Shown: positions 1-8,727, numbered from the stretch's first letter. The stretch is DNA of 64,000 nt from Enhydrobacter aerosaccus (GCF_900167455.1 NZ_FUWJ01000001.1:744001-808000); one strand, 5' to 3'. Translations and numbers: made by a program. Notes: generated from the sequence alone by a model not told the origin.

Positions 1-2
1 TC

Positions 3-830
3 TTCCAGGTGGTGAACCACGGAATCCCGATCGATCACATCCGCCGCGCCTTTGCCGAGACCGAGGCATTCTTCGCTCTGCCCGACTCGGAGAAGGCCAG
101 ACACCCGCTGGTCAAGAAGCTGAATGCCGGCTGGGAATGCCGGGCGCAGGTGCGGCCCTCCACCGGTACGGCCGACCAGAAGGAGTCGTATCAGATCACA
201 CGGCCGCACATGGAGCCGCTCGCCTTGTGGCCGGCGCCGCAGCTCCTGCCGACCTTCAGGACGACCATGCTGGCCTTCGAGGCGGAGGCCTGGGCGGTCG
301 GCATGAAGATCCTTTCCTGCTTTGCCGATCGGCTGGGTTTTCCCAGCGCGTTCTTCACGCACGCCCACGATCCTGCGGCGCCCACTTACCAGAGCACGCT
401 GCGTCTCCTGCATTACTTCGCGATCGATCCGGCGCAGCGCCAAAGTCTCGATCTGTGGCGCGCTGGAGCCCACACGGACTTCGACTGCCTCACGCTCCTG
501 TTCCAGCAGCCGGGCCAGGGCGGGTTGCAGGTCTGTCCGGGCAAGGATCGCGAGGCGCGGTTGTGGACGCCGGTCGATCCGGTCGAAGGCGTCATCACCT
601 GCAACATCGGCGACATGCTGATGCGTTGGAGCGACGACCAGCTGCAATCGACCTTCCACCGCGTGAAGACGCCAGGACCGGACGAGTACCAGGGCTCACG
701 CTACAGCCTGGCATTCTTCTGCCAGGCTAACCGCGATGCGGTGATCGAGGGGCCAGGCAGGAAGTACGCGCCGATGACCGCCGAGGATTATCTGACCTGG
801 CGCATCAACGCCAACTACGCGACCTACTGA
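3..830 (+). CDS. 2-oxoglutarate/Fe(II)-dependent oxygenase, isopenicillin-N-synthase family (5' truncated)
   Basis: The reading frame is open at the left edge: the first codons read FQVVNHGIP, the middle of the conserved N-terminal block of this family, so the true start lies outside the window. The iron ligands are visible as H-x-D (His codon at 471, Asp at 477) and a second His (codon at 657). The R-x-S motif that holds 2-oxoglutarate follows (Arg codon at 699, Ser at 705). Family members oxidise small molecules with O2 and 2-oxoglutarate in the cytoplasm; the substrate here cannot be told from sequence. The next gene is convergent, so no operon partner is visible on this side. Confidence 0.9.
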   Translation, partial: FQVVNHGIPIDHIRRAFAETEAFFALPDSEKARHPLVKKLNAGWECRAQVRPSTGTADQKESYQITRPHMEPLALWPAPQLLPTFRTTMLAFEAEAWAVGMKILSCFADRLGFPSAFFTHAHDPAAPTYQSTLRLLHYFAIDPAQRQSLDLWRAGAHTDFDCLTLLFQQPGQGGLQVCPGKDREARLWTPVDPVEGVITCNIGDMLMRWSDDQLQSTFHRVKTPGPDEYQGSRYSLAFFCQANRDAVIEGPGRKYAPMTAEDYLTWRINANYATY

Positions 831-851
831 CGGTCGATCGCCGGGGCGGGA

Positions 852-1973
852 TCAGCGGTTGGTGAGCTTGAGCTCGATGCGCCGGTTGCGCGCCGTGTCG
901 GTCGCCGACAGGGGCTGGAACTCGCCATAGCCCGCGGCGACCAGATGGTCGAATGGGATGCCCTGCTTGTTCAGGAACTTCACGACGGCGATGGCGCGTG
1001 CCGCCGACAGCTCCCAGTTGGAGGGGAAGGCCGTCGTGTTGATCGGCTTCTTGTCGGTGTGGCCGTCGACCTGCAGCACCCAGGGAATGTCCTTGGGAAT
1101 CTTGGCGCTGATCTCGAGCAGGCGTTGCGCCACGCTGGCCAGTTGCTTCTCGCCGCCGGGCTGCAGCTGAGCCGAGCCGGAGGGGAAGAGCACTTCGGAC
1201 TGGAACACGAAGCGGTCGCCTACGATCTGCACGTCGCGCTGGCCGGCCAGTGCCTCGCGCAGCTTGCCGAAGAATTCTGAGCGATATCGCGCCAGTTCCT
1301 CGACCTTGCTGGCCAGCGCGCGATTGAGCTTCTGGCCGAGATCGACGATCTGCGCCTGCTGGTCCTTGGCTTTGGCGTCGGCAGCATCGAGCGCCGCATT
1401 CAGTCGCGCCAGCTCATCCTTCACGCTGGCGAGCTCGGCCGCCAGCCGCACGATGTTGGCCTTCTGCTCGGCCGACAGCTTTTGCTCGTCACTCAGGTCG
1501 GAGAACAGCTTGCCCTTTTCGTCGTTGGCGGCGGCCAGCGCGGCGGCGAGGCGGGTCATTTCGAGCTTCTGGCGCTCGGACTCCTTCTGGAGATCGAGGT
1601 TCTTGTCCTCGGCCGCCTTGGCCGACTGCTGCAGCGCCGCGTTGGCCTGACGCTGTGCCGCGACGTCGTTGGTGAGCCGGTCGCGCTCGGCCCGCAGCTG
1701 GCCAAGCTGCAGGGTGAGATTGTCGACATCGCGCTGCAGGGCCTCGGCCGACCGCTTCTGGAACGAAAGCTGGTCGGCCAGTGTGCCCACTTGTCGGTTC
1801 AGCGCATCGATCGCGGAGTCGCGGTTGGAAACGGCATTCGAGAGCGTGAACTGCGCGACGCTGAAGACGGAGATGAGGAAGATCATCACCATCAGGAGCG
1901 TCGTCAGCGCATCGACATAGCCCGGCCAGGTATAGTCGGCGGCACCAGAGCGACGGCGGGAGATGGCCGCCAT
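852..1973 (-). CDS. MotB/OmpA-like inner-membrane protein with peptidoglycan-binding domain
   Basis: The protein has 373 residues. A short cytoplasmic tail is followed by one membrane helix near residues 22-42 (DALTTLLMVMIFLISVFSV), as in MotB and TolR. A long Ala/Gln/Glu/Arg-rich coiled coil follows to about residue 230, then a C-terminal OmpA domain. That domain has the DGHTD motif and a NRRIEL-type C-terminal motif, both typical of peptidoglycan binding. It lies 3 bp downstream of the MotA/TolQ-like gene, so the two surely form one proton-driven stator-like complex. No flagellar or Tol genes are next to it, so I do not call it motB. Its function is unknown to me. Confidence 0.85.
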   Translation of the reverse strand: MAAISRRRSGAADYTWPGYVDALTTLLMVMIFLISVFSVAQFTLSNAVSNRDSAIDALNRQVGTLADQLSFQKRSAEALQRDVDNLTLQLGQLRAERDRLTNDVAAQRQANAALQQSAKAAEDKNLDLQKESERQKLEMTRLAAALAAANDEKGKLFSDLSDEQKLSAEQKANIVRLAAELASVKDELARLNAALDAADAKAKDQQAQIVDLGQKLNRALASKVEELARYRSEFFGKLREALAGQRDVQIVGDRFVFQSEVLFPSGSAQLQPGGEKQLASVAQRLLEISAKIPKDIPWVLQVDGHTDKKPINTTAFPSNWELSAARAIAVVKFLNKQGIPFDHLVAAGYGEFQPLSATDTARNRRIELKLTNR

Positions 1974-1976
1974 CGA

Positions 1977-3377
1977 TCAGTCCTCGCCGGCGCGGCGATC
2001 GCCCGGGATGGCCGCAAACGGCTGGCCCGGCGGATGGGTGAGGGCCACCGTCCGCGCCAGAAGGCGCAGCTCGCCGCGTAGCTCGTCGGCCAGTGCCGCG
2101 CGATCACGGGCGCCTTCCTCGACCAGCCGGGCGAGATGGCCTTCGATGTTGCGCTGGTGCGCCGCCACGGCGTCGCGATCGATATCGGGCAGTCGCTCGG
2201 CAAGCTTGGCCAACGCACCGCGAACCTCGTCGGCCTGGCGTTCCAATCGTTCCTCGATCCGCCTCGATTGCGCGAGATCGCGATCGGACACCGGCTGGTC
2301 GACCAATCGGCTGACCGCGGCCTGCAACTCGGCCAGCGCCCGCGCTTGGCGGCGCTCGCCTTCTTCCAGGGCGCGCGGCAACTGCTCCTCGACCGCGCTC
2401 GTGCGCTCCGACAGCTTGTTGACGGCTCCTCGCAGGTCGATCGAGAGCTCGGTGAAGCGCGCCAGCAAGGTCTGTTGCGTGCGCACGGTGTCCGCAAGCG
2501 ACGACAGGCGTTCGACCAACGTGCCGTAGCTCGAGACCATCGACTGCCGGCTTTCCTCGACCCGCTGCAGGGCACGGATCAAGCCATCCGCACTTTCGGC
2601 GTTACGCTCGAGCAGGGCCTCGATATAGGCGGGAATGCTCGCGCGTGCTTCGCTGGCGGATGTCGGCCCCGACAGGCTTGTGGCCCGCGCCAGCCATTCC
2701 TCGAGCTCGGTGTGGAAGCGGCCCTGCGCCTGGCTGGCCTGCAGTTCCAGGAAGCCCAGCACTAGTGAGCCCGACAGGCCGAACAAGGACGCGCCGAACG
2801 CGGTCGCCATGCCCTTCAACGGGCCCTCGATGCTTGATTGCAGCATCGAGAACATCTGCAGCGGATCGCCCGCCGACACATGCAGGCCGGAGATGGCGTC
2901 GGCGACGGAGCCGATGGTCTGCAGCAATCCCCAGAACGTGCCCAGCAGGCCGAGGAAGATCAGAAGGCCGATCAGGTAGCGCGCCAGTTCGCGACGTTCG
3001 TCGAGGCGCGTGGCGATGCCGTCCAGCATGGCGCGCGCCGTGGTCGGCGACAGGCGGAACTCCTGCCGCTCGCCCAGCATGGCCGCCATCGGCGCCAGCA
3101 GGTTGATCGAGTCGGTCGGCAGCGGCGCCGCGTCGGCCTCGCGATGCTGGTACCGCCGGATCCACTTCACCTCGGGGCTGAGCAGGACGACTTGCCGGAA
3201 GACGAAGAAGATACCCAGCAACAGCACGGCGACGATGACGCCGTCGAGCATGGGCGTGTGCAGGAACACCCGGATCAGGTCCTCGCGCAGGGCGAAGGCA
3301 AGGCCCACCACCGCGACGAGGAACAGCAGCATCCGGACGAGATAGGGGAAGGGATTGCTCATGTCAGAGGCCGGCAT
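1977..3377 (-). CDS. MotA/TolQ/ExbB-like inner-membrane protein with long C-terminal coiled coil
   Basis: The protein has 466 residues. Membrane helices lie near residues 12-30 and 44-65, followed by the proton-channel core of the family (ARYLIGLLIFLGLLGTFWGL and GMATAFGASLFGLSGS). The last 200 or so residues are polar, heptad-like and rich in Glu/Arg/Leu. MotA and ExbB lack such a tail. It is the first gene of a two-gene unit with the OmpA-domain protein downstream. A start at 3362 (MSNPFPYL) is equally possible. Similar pairs occur near housekeeping genes in alphaproteobacteria, from memory; their role is not established. Confidence 0.85.
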   Translation of the reverse strand: MPASDMSNPFPYLVRMLLFLVAVVGLAFALREDLIRVFLHTPMLDGVIVAVLLLGIFFVFRQVVLLSPEVKWIRRYQHREADAAPLPTDSINLLAPMAAMLGERQEFRLSPTTARAMLDGIATRLDERRELARYLIGLLIFLGLLGTFWGLLQTIGSVADAISGLHVSAGDPLQMFSMLQSSIEGPLKGMATAFGASLFGLSGSLVLGFLELQASQAQGRFHTELEEWLARATSLSGPTSASEARASIPAYIEALLERNAESADGLIRALQRVEESRQSMVSSYGTLVERLSSLADTVRTQQTLLARFTELSIDLRGAVNKLSERTSAVEEQLPRALEEGERRQARALAELQAAVSRLVDQPVSDRDLAQSRRIEERLERQADEVRGALAKLAERLPDIDRDAVAAHQRNIEGHLARLVEEGARDRAALADELRGELRLLARTVALTHPPGQPFAAIPGDRRAGED

Positions 3378-3644
3378 GCGAAATGGGCACGGCTAAGACC
3401 CCAGCTCGGGATGGTCGGAACGCTGGCCATCGCAAGCGTGCCGGATGCCGCCTTTGTTCGAGGACTTCGGCATAACCGATTGCCTTTCAAGGGGTTTTTC
3501 GCCTCAGAAAGCATAGCCGTTGCCGGCCTCGTGCTCAACCGCACCAACATGACAACGCGCGGCGGCCGAAGTGGGGCGAAGGGTGCCTTCTGGCCGGCAC
3601 AATCTGCCGACCCCGAGCCTGCAGCCTGGCGGGCCGCGTCGTGG

Positions 3645-4553
3645 CTAGGCGAGGGTCTCGACCATCGCGTCGCGCAACCCGGCATTGGTCGCCAGCAACG
3701 ATGGGCTGGTGAGCGTGTAGGCGTTGCCGGCCGCGTCGTTCATCATGCCGCCCGCCTCGCGCACCATCAGCATGCCGGCGGCGACGTCCCAGGGCTTGAG
3801 GCCGTACTCGAAGTAGGCGTCGTAGCGGCCCGCGGCCACGAAGGCGAGATCGAGGGCGGCCGAGCCCCAGCGACGAACGCCGGCGGTCTTGGCCATCACC
3901 GCTTCGAGCTTGCGCAAATAGGCAGGATGGTCACCGCCGCGGCCGATATTCGGAATGCCGGTCGCCACCAGGGCGCGTGCCAGGTCCTTGCGGCCGGAGA
4001 CGCGCAGCCGGCGCGAGCGCGCGTTGGGCGTGTCGATGAAGGCGCCGTTGCCTTTCTCGGCCCAGAACAGCTCGTCGGAAATCGGCTGATAGATGACGCC
4101 GGCAATGACCTCGCCGTCGCGCTCCAACCCGAGGGAGATCGCGAAATGCGGGACGCCGTGCAGGAAGTTCGTCGTGCCGTCGAGGGGATCGGCGATCCAG
4201 CGGTTGCGGCCGTCGCCCTTGGTCTCTCCGCCTTCTTCGCCGAGAAAGCCATACTCCGGCCGCGTCCGCTCCAGTTCGCGGCGCAGCGTGCGTTCGGCCT
4301 GGATGTCGGCTCGGCTGACGAAGTCGCCCGGTCCCTTCTCAGACACCTGCAGGTGCTCGACCTCGCCGAAATCGCGCTTGAGCGACTTGGCGGCGGCGAA
4401 CACGGCGCGGATCATCACCGTGATGGTGGCCGAGCGGGGGGCAAGCGATTTGCGTTCGGCCGGACCGGGGCGGTCGCGGCCGACCGTCATCGGTGCGCGG
4501 CCGACGCGGGCGACGGGTTGTTCGCGGGGAGGACGATCTGGGGGGAGGGCCAT
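3645..4553 (-). CDS. Inositol monophosphatase family protein
   Basis: This is a Mg2+-dependent, Li+-sensitive type phosphatase fold. The metal-binding motifs are present: GEEGGE (E of motif A), then IADPLDGTTNF (motif B), and a C-terminal KPWDVAAG with the last Asp. The family includes inositol-1-phosphatase, histidinol-phosphatase and the rRNA-processing SuhB; I cannot choose between them. About 40 residues precede the conserved core, so the true start may be further in (for example 4490). The start given lies 10 bp after the efp stop codon, which suggests co-transcription with efp. Confidence 0.92.
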   Translation of the reverse strand: MALPPDRPPREQPVARVGRAPMTVGRDRPGPAERKSLAPRSATITVMIRAVFAAAKSLKRDFGEVEHLQVSEKGPGDFVSRADIQAERTLRRELERTRPEYGFLGEEGGETKGDGRNRWIADPLDGTTNFLHGVPHFAISLGLERDGEVIAGVIYQPISDELFWAEKGNGAFIDTPNARSRRLRVSGRKDLARALVATGIPNIGRGGDHPAYLRKLEAVMAKTAGVRRWGSAALDLAFVAAGRYDAYFEYGLKPWDVAAGMLMVREAGGMMNDAAGNAYTLTSPSLLATNAGLRDAMVETLA

Positions 4554-4563
4554 TCGACCGGGC

Positions 4564-5133
4564 TCAATCCTTCGCGCGTTCCATGTAACTGCCGTCCTCG
4601 GTGTTGATCACCAGACGCGTGCCGACACCGATATGCGGCGGCACCATGACACGGATGCCGCCCTCGACGATGGCCGGCTTGTAGGAGGAGGAGGCGGTCT
4701 GGCCCTTCACGACGGCGTCGGCCTCGACGACCGCGAGCACGACGCTCTTGGGCAGGGTGACGCCGACCGGAGTGCCCTCGTGCAATGACACGAGCACTTC
4801 CATGCCGTCCTGCAGCCAGCGCGACTGGTCGGTATCGAGAACGTCGCTACCCACCACGAGCTGCTCGTAGTTCTCCTTGTCCATGAAGGTGAAGCCGTTT
4901 TCGTCCTTGAACAGGTACGTGCACTCGCGCTCGTCGATATGGGCCTGCTCGATCATCTCGCCCGAGCGGAAGCGTTCCTGCAGCTTGTTGCCTTCGCGCA
5001 GCGCCTTGGCCTCGATGGCCACGAACGCGCCGCCCTTGCCGGGGCTGATGTGCTGCACCTTGGACGCGACCCAGAGCTTGCCATTGTAGTCGATGACGTT
5101 GCCGGCGCGGATGGAATTGACGGGGACTTTCAT
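4564..5133 (-). CDS. efp: Translation elongation factor P
   Basis: The protein has 189 residues, the usual EF-P length. The N-terminal KOW-like domain carries HISPGKGGAF, whose Lys33 is the residue that receives beta-lysine in the EpmA pathway. OB domains follow, ending in the family hallmark GTRLVINTEDGSY. EF-P binds the ribosome E site and relieves stalling at polyproline stretches. The lysine ligase gene epmA lies about 650 bp away on the other strand (5784-6782), so modification is expected. Proline-rich TolA in this same window is a plausible client (inference). Confidence 0.97.
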   Translation of the reverse strand: MKVPVNSIRAGNVIDYNGKLWVASKVQHISPGKGGAFVAIEAKALREGNKLQERFRSGEMIEQAHIDERECTYLFKDENGFTFMDKENYEQLVVGSDVLDTDQSRWLQDGMEVLVSLHEGTPVGVTLPKSVVLAVVEADAVVKGQTASSSYKPAIVEGGIRVMVPPHIGVGTRLVINTEDGSYMERAKD

Positions 5134-5388
5134 GGGACTACCGGAGCTTGCCGTGGGCGGATGAAAATGGAATGCGGCCCCGTCCGCTGGACGCGGGACG
5201 AGGCCGGCGGCCGGCTTGTAACAAAGCCCAAGGGGGCCCGCAACGGGCCGATTCCATTAAATAAATGGCCGAAAAATGGAAAACGATCCGGCACGGTCGG
5301 TCGAGGGGCAGCATGGCCCTGATCCTAAGCCCAGGCCGCTGGCAACGACGATTCCGGTCTCCAACGCCGCCGCCGCGGCAAGGAAGTA
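5134..5388. other. Intergenic region between the YjbR gene and efp
   Basis: This 255-bp gap sits downstream of the YjbR gene and upstream of efp, both on the minus strand. It holds a perfect short hairpin, GGCCCG-TTG-CGGGCC on the minus strand near 5236-5252. An AT-rich stretch lies near 5255-5282 and could supply the efp promoter. The hairpin has no good T-tract, so I do not call it a terminator. I see no gene here. Confidence 0.5.
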
Positions 5389-5739
5389 TCAAAGTCCCAG
5401 TTCGATCCGCTTCTTCCTTGGCAGGGCGGCGGCGATGACAGCGTGGGCCCGTCGGATATAGGCCTTGGTCTCGGCCGGTTTCAGGATGCGGGGATCGTCC
5501 AGCGCCACCCACTTTGCGCGCGCGAGATAGGGCGCCGGACGGAAGCCTTCGGACCGGCTGAGCGCCTCGTAGTGCTCTTCCGGACATTTGAAGCACAGCC
5601 GACCAACGGAATGACGTTCCGGGGCGATGAGGCAGAACATCTTGCCGCCGACCTTGAAGACGGTGACGCCTTCCCACTGCACCGTTCGGGTGACGGCGGG
5701 CAAGGTGGCGCAAAATCTGTCGATCTGCTTCGGCGTCAT
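5389..5739 (-). CDS. MmcQ/YjbR family protein
   Basis: The protein has 116 residues and matches the single-domain MmcQ/YjbR fold (a CyaY-like DNA-binding-type fold). The N-terminus reads CATLPAVTRTVQWEGVTVFKVGGKMFCLI, split here as the conserved WEG...FKVGGKMF block. It is followed by FKC and a late KWVAL block before the helical end. No enzymatic role is established for the family. It lies divergent from epmA with only 44 bp between starts, and downstream of neither efp nor epmA transcription, so the association with EF-P is positional only. Confidence 0.88.
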   Translation of the reverse strand: MTPKQIDRFCATLPAVTRTVQWEGVTVFKVGGKMFCLIAPERHSVGRLCFKCPEEHYEALSRSEGFRPAPYLARAKWVALDDPRILKPAETKAYIRRAHAVIAAALPRKKRIELGL

Positions 5740-5783
5740 TGCGACACCCTACACGTCGGCGCACACGCATGCGATGGTCGGGC

Positions 5784-6782
5784 ATGAACGAGTGGCGTCC
5801 CGACAAGCTCAGCCGCAGGCTGGCTCACCTCCAGGCCCGCAGCCGCCTGCAGATCGCGATTCGCGACTGGTTCCTAGCGCAGGATTTCCTCGAAGTGGAG
5901 ACGCCCATCCTGCAGGTCGCTCCCGGGGCCGAGGTGCATCTGGCGGGGTTCGCGACCGACTGGGAGACGCCCGACGGCGCCGAGGAGCAGGTGCGCTGGC
6001 TGCACAGCTCGCCCGAGTTCGCGATGAAGAAGCTGCTGGCCGGCGGCCTGCCCAGGATCTTCCAGTTTGCCCGCGTCTTCCGTAACGCCGAGGGATCGGC
6101 GCTGCATCATCCCGAATTCACGATGCTCGAATGGTATCGTGCCGGGGCGGGCTACGAGACGATCATGGAGGATTGCGCCGCCTTGCTGAAGCTCACCGGC
6201 GTGCCCGAGTTGCGGTGGGAAGGGCAGAGCTGCGATCCGAAGGCGACGCCAGAACGGCTGACGGTCGCCGAGGCCTTTCACCGCTACGCCGGCGTCGATC
6301 TGTTCGCCACCATCGGTGATGCGGCCAAGCTGTCGCGCCTGTCGGGCATCGCCATGCATGCCGACGATTCCTGGGAAGACGTCTTCTTCCGGGTCATGTT
6401 CGACCGGATCGAGAGGAAGCTCGGCATGGGGCAGCCGACGATCCTGTGCGAATACCCGATCTCCATGGCGGCGCTGGCGCGCGCCAAGCAATCAGACCCG
6501 CGTGTTGCCGAAAGGTTCGAGCTCTATGTCTGCGGTGTCGAGCTCGCCAACGCCTTCGGCGAACTGACCGATCCCGCGATCCAGCGCGCTCGGCTGCAGG
6601 CCGACATGGACGAGAAGGAGCGGCTGTACGGCCTGCGCTGGCCGGTCGATCCCGATTTCCTCGCCGCGCTCGATCATGGCCTGCCCGATTGCAGCGGTAT
6701 CGCCCTGGGCTTCGACCGTCTCGTGATGCTGGTCACCGGAGCCTCGCACATCGAAGACGTGCTGTGGTTGCCAGTGCGGTGA
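5784..6782 (+). CDS. epmA: EF-P--(R)-beta-lysine ligase (GenX/PoxA/YjeA)
   Basis: The protein is 332 residues from the ATG at 5784, close to the family length of about 325. It is a class II lysyl-tRNA-synthetase-like catalytic domain without the N-terminal anticodon-binding domain. Motif 2 is visible as FARVFRNAEGS with HHPEFTMLEW, and motif 3 as GIALGFDRLVML near the C-terminus. The ligase attaches beta-lysine to the conserved Lys of EF-P, encoded just upstream on the other strand. The 2,3-aminomutase gene epmB, which usually completes the pathway, is not in the window. Upstream in-frame starts (5769 ATG, 5739 TTG) are less likely because homologues begin close to RPDKL. Confidence 0.95.
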   Translation: MNEWRPDKLSRRLAHLQARSRLQIAIRDWFLAQDFLEVETPILQVAPGAEVHLAGFATDWETPDGAEEQVRWLHSSPEFAMKKLLAGGLPRIFQFARVFRNAEGSALHHPEFTMLEWYRAGAGYETIMEDCAALLKLTGVPELRWEGQSCDPKATPERLTVAEAFHRYAGVDLFATIGDAAKLSRLSGIAMHADDSWEDVFFRVMFDRIERKLGMGQPTILCEYPISMAALARAKQSDPRVAERFELYVCGVELANAFGELTDPAIQRARLQADMDEKERLYGLRWPVDPDFLAALDHGLPDCSGIALGFDRLVMLVTGASHIEDVLWLPVR

Positions 6783-6814
6783 AGTCGAGGCGGTCGAGGC
6801 TCGTGGTTCAGTGG

Positions 6815-7828
6815 ATGAGACGGATCGGTCGCTTCCTTCTGCTGGCACTCGCGCTGCTGGCGCCGGCTGCAGCACAGGCTCAATCGATCGTCGTGCCGAT
6901 CTACGTCAACGCCGATACCTATTCACCGAGCCGGCATACCATCTGGGCGGCGCGCGGGGACGGGCCGCTGCGGCCCTATCTGTTCGACACCGGCGCTCCC
7001 TACTTCATGACCGTGCTGGATGCCGCCGGCGTCGCGCCGACCAACACGCTGACCTTCGCCTCCGGTATCAGCTATCGCTATTACGTCGCCCGGGAGCGCA
7101 TCGCTCTCGGCACGCGCGAGGGCCAGCGCCTCGCCACGACCGGCAGCATCAACATCGGCGCGATCGCCTCGATCAATGGCCACCCGACGGCGGGCGAGCC
7201 GCTGCGCAACGGCACCTACGGCAATTTCGGCGCCTCCTTCTATGGCAAGGAATCGCTGGCTACGGTGCTGGCGCAGATCCCGCTGCCGGCCGGTCTGGAG
7301 CCAGGCTGGGTGATCGATATCGCTGGCCGGCGGGGCGATGTCGGCACCCTCAGCCTCGGCCTGACGCCTGACCTGTTGGCGGCGGCGCGGACGGCACCCG
7401 GCGCGATCGTCATGCCGATGGACCCGAGCGGGCGGCGCCTGCCCAACGGCAATGGCGGTTTCATTCCGGGGTACAACAAGGCGCAGGTGGCGGGAACCGA
7501 AGTCAGCCTCAGTCGCGGCGGCAGTACGGTCCGCAAACGGCTCGGGACCGTCTTCGATACCGGCGGTGGCCATAATGCCATCATCTACGATCCGAGCTTC
7601 ATGCCGACCCGCGACGGCACGCTCGAGATCCGCTATGGCAGCCAGCGCATCCTGCGCTTCGCCACCGTGACGCCCTTCGGCGGGAAAGTGATCGTCAGCC
7701 GCAACATCTCGGGAGGTCTGCGGGTGAATCCCGGTGGAGCGGCCATCTTCGATACTTATAAAGTCGTATTCGCCCCCGTCTCCGGTCCGGGCGGAACCGG
7801 CGAATTGATCCTGGTCCCGGTTCGCTGA
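6815..7828 (+). CDS. Secreted protein with two DTG motifs, aspartic-protease-like (function unknown)
   Basis: The protein has 337 residues. It begins with a clear Sec signal peptide (MRRIGRFLLLALALLAPAAA, cleavage likely after AQA). Two motifs resemble the active-site blocks of pepsin-type aspartic proteases: LFDTGAP with Asp58, and VFDTGGG with Asp248, about 190 residues apart. Each is preceded by hydrophobic residues, as in the psi-loop of that fold. The length fits a two-lobed pepsin fold. I do not recognise the family and no protease activity is shown, so the call is structural analogy. The epmA stop is 32 bp upstream and the GNAT follows closely, so co-transcription is possible. Confidence 0.6.
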   Translation: MRRIGRFLLLALALLAPAAAQAQSIVVPIYVNADTYSPSRHTIWAARGDGPLRPYLFDTGAPYFMTVLDAAGVAPTNTLTFASGISYRYYVARERIALGTREGQRLATTGSINIGAIASINGHPTAGEPLRNGTYGNFGASFYGKESLATVLAQIPLPAGLEPGWVIDIAGRRGDVGTLSLGLTPDLLAAARTAPGAIVMPMDPSGRRLPNGNGGFIPGYNKAQVAGTEVSLSRGGSTVRKRLGTVFDTGGGHNAIIYDPSFMPTRDGTLEIRYGSQRILRFATVTPFGGKVIVSRNISGGLRVNPGGAAIFDTYKVVFAPVSGPGGTGELILVPVR

Positions 7829-7863
7829 TGCCGGGCAGGAATGAGGAGGCGAAAGCTCACGCG

Positions 7864-8304
7864 ATGACGGTCGTTACCCTCCGCGAGGTCACTGCAGCGA
7901 CAGTTCGAGCGATTTGCGCCCTGGAAACCGCGCAGGAGCAGAAGCGCTTTGTTGCTCCTAATGCCGTATCCATTGCCCAGGCCTACTTCGAGCCGCGCGC
8001 CATCTTCAGGGCGATATATGCAGAGGAAATCCCGGTCGGCTTCGTGATGTGGAGGACTGCTGACGAAGCGGAAACTGCCTATCTTTGGCGGTTCATGATC
8101 GACCGCAATCATCAGGGGAAAGGGTACGGGGAACGGGCGATCGCTCAATTGACCGATCTTCTCCGCGATACCGGATATCGGCGACTGACGACGAGCGTTG
8201 TTCTCGGTTGCGGCGGTCCGATCGATTTTTATCAGTCGAGGGGATTTGTCGAAACGGGAGCGACGACGACAAACGGCGAACGCGTTCTCCTCCGCATTTT
8301 GTAG
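7864..8304 (+). CDS. GNAT-family N-acetyltransferase (spermine/spermidine acetyltransferase-like)
   Basis: The protein has 146 residues from the ATG at 7864. The acetyl-CoA pyrophosphate loop RNHQGKGYGERAI (the Q/R-x-x-G-x-G/A motif) is intact, and FYQSRGF forms the C-terminal motif. The N-terminal LREVTAATV...FVAPNAVSIAQA resembles the BltD/SpeG-like branch that acetylates polyamines; the actual substrate is unproved. An upstream in-frame ATG at 7828 would overlap the stop of the DTG protein by one base. I prefer 7864 because homologues begin at this point and a GAGGAGG lies upstream, though rather far. Confidence 0.9.
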   Translation: MTVVTLREVTAATVRAICALETAQEQKRFVAPNAVSIAQAYFEPRAIFRAIYAEEIPVGFVMWRTADEAETAYLWRFMIDRNHQGKGYGERAIAQLTDLLRDTGYRRLTTSVVLGCGGPIDFYQSRGFVETGATTTNGERVLLRIL

Positions 8305-8376
8305 GTCTCTCGTGGGCTTCCTGGACATACGTCACAGATATCGAGAGCGAATTCCCGCCCTGAGAAGTTGGAGGCG

Positions 8377-8727
8377 TCAACCGGGAATGGCTGGAACTTC
8401 GATCAGAAGGTCGGGATCATTGTGGATGAAGGTTATGGTCAGCGATCCTACGATCTCGGCTGAAGGAAGCGACCTGTCGGTGCCTTGCTGCTTCGAGTCG
8501 CCCGACGCATCGGCCTCCAGCCCTATTCCGCCAGCCTTCAGACGTTCTTTCAGCGCTTCCTGCTCCTCGACGGGGAGAGCGAAGCGGATCGTGGCCATGA
8601 TGTTCGAGAACAAGGTGTGGTCGATGATCCATCCGCCGCTGGCGGAGATGGCTTCGGAGGCAGCGGTAACGGCCTGATGCCGTTCGACCTTGGTAACGCC
8701 CGACAGGTTCAGCAACTTTCGTCTCAT
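8377..8727 (-). CDS. Conserved protein of unknown function, ACT-like
   Basis: The product is 116 residues from the ATG at 8727. It starts MRRKLLNLSGVTKVERHQAV and contains an alternating strand/helix pattern with SGGWIIDHTLFSNIMATI, then ALPVEEQEALKERL. The layout looks like a small regulatory ACT-like domain, which is my inference. Near the end, SLTITFIHNDPDLLIEVPAIPG reads like a structured terminus, so this is a real protein rather than a chance frame. The gene stands alone between the convergent GNAT and the divergent ABC-F gene. I do not know its function. Confidence 0.65.
   Translation of the reverse strand: MRRKLLNLSGVTKVERHQAVTAASEAISASGGWIIDHTLFSNIMATIRFALPVEEQEALKERLKAGGIGLEADASGDSKQQGTDRSLPSAEIVGSLTITFIHNDPDLLIEVPAIPG

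Noticed and set aside
852..3377. Zorya-type defence genes zorA/zorB
   Set aside because: The pair has the same general layout (MotA-like with coil, MotB-like), but no zorC/zorD/zorE or helicase/nuclease gene is next to it; the neighbours are housekeeping genes.
2838..4607. A 589-codon plus-strand frame opposite the MotA-like and phosphatase genes
   Set aside because: Composition is typical of a complementary frame (Gln/Arg/Gly-rich), and it covers two well-supported minus-strand genes.
5236..5252. Hairpin GGCCCG-TTG-CGGGCC as terminator of the YjbR gene
   Set aside because: The stem is good but no T-tract follows on either strand.
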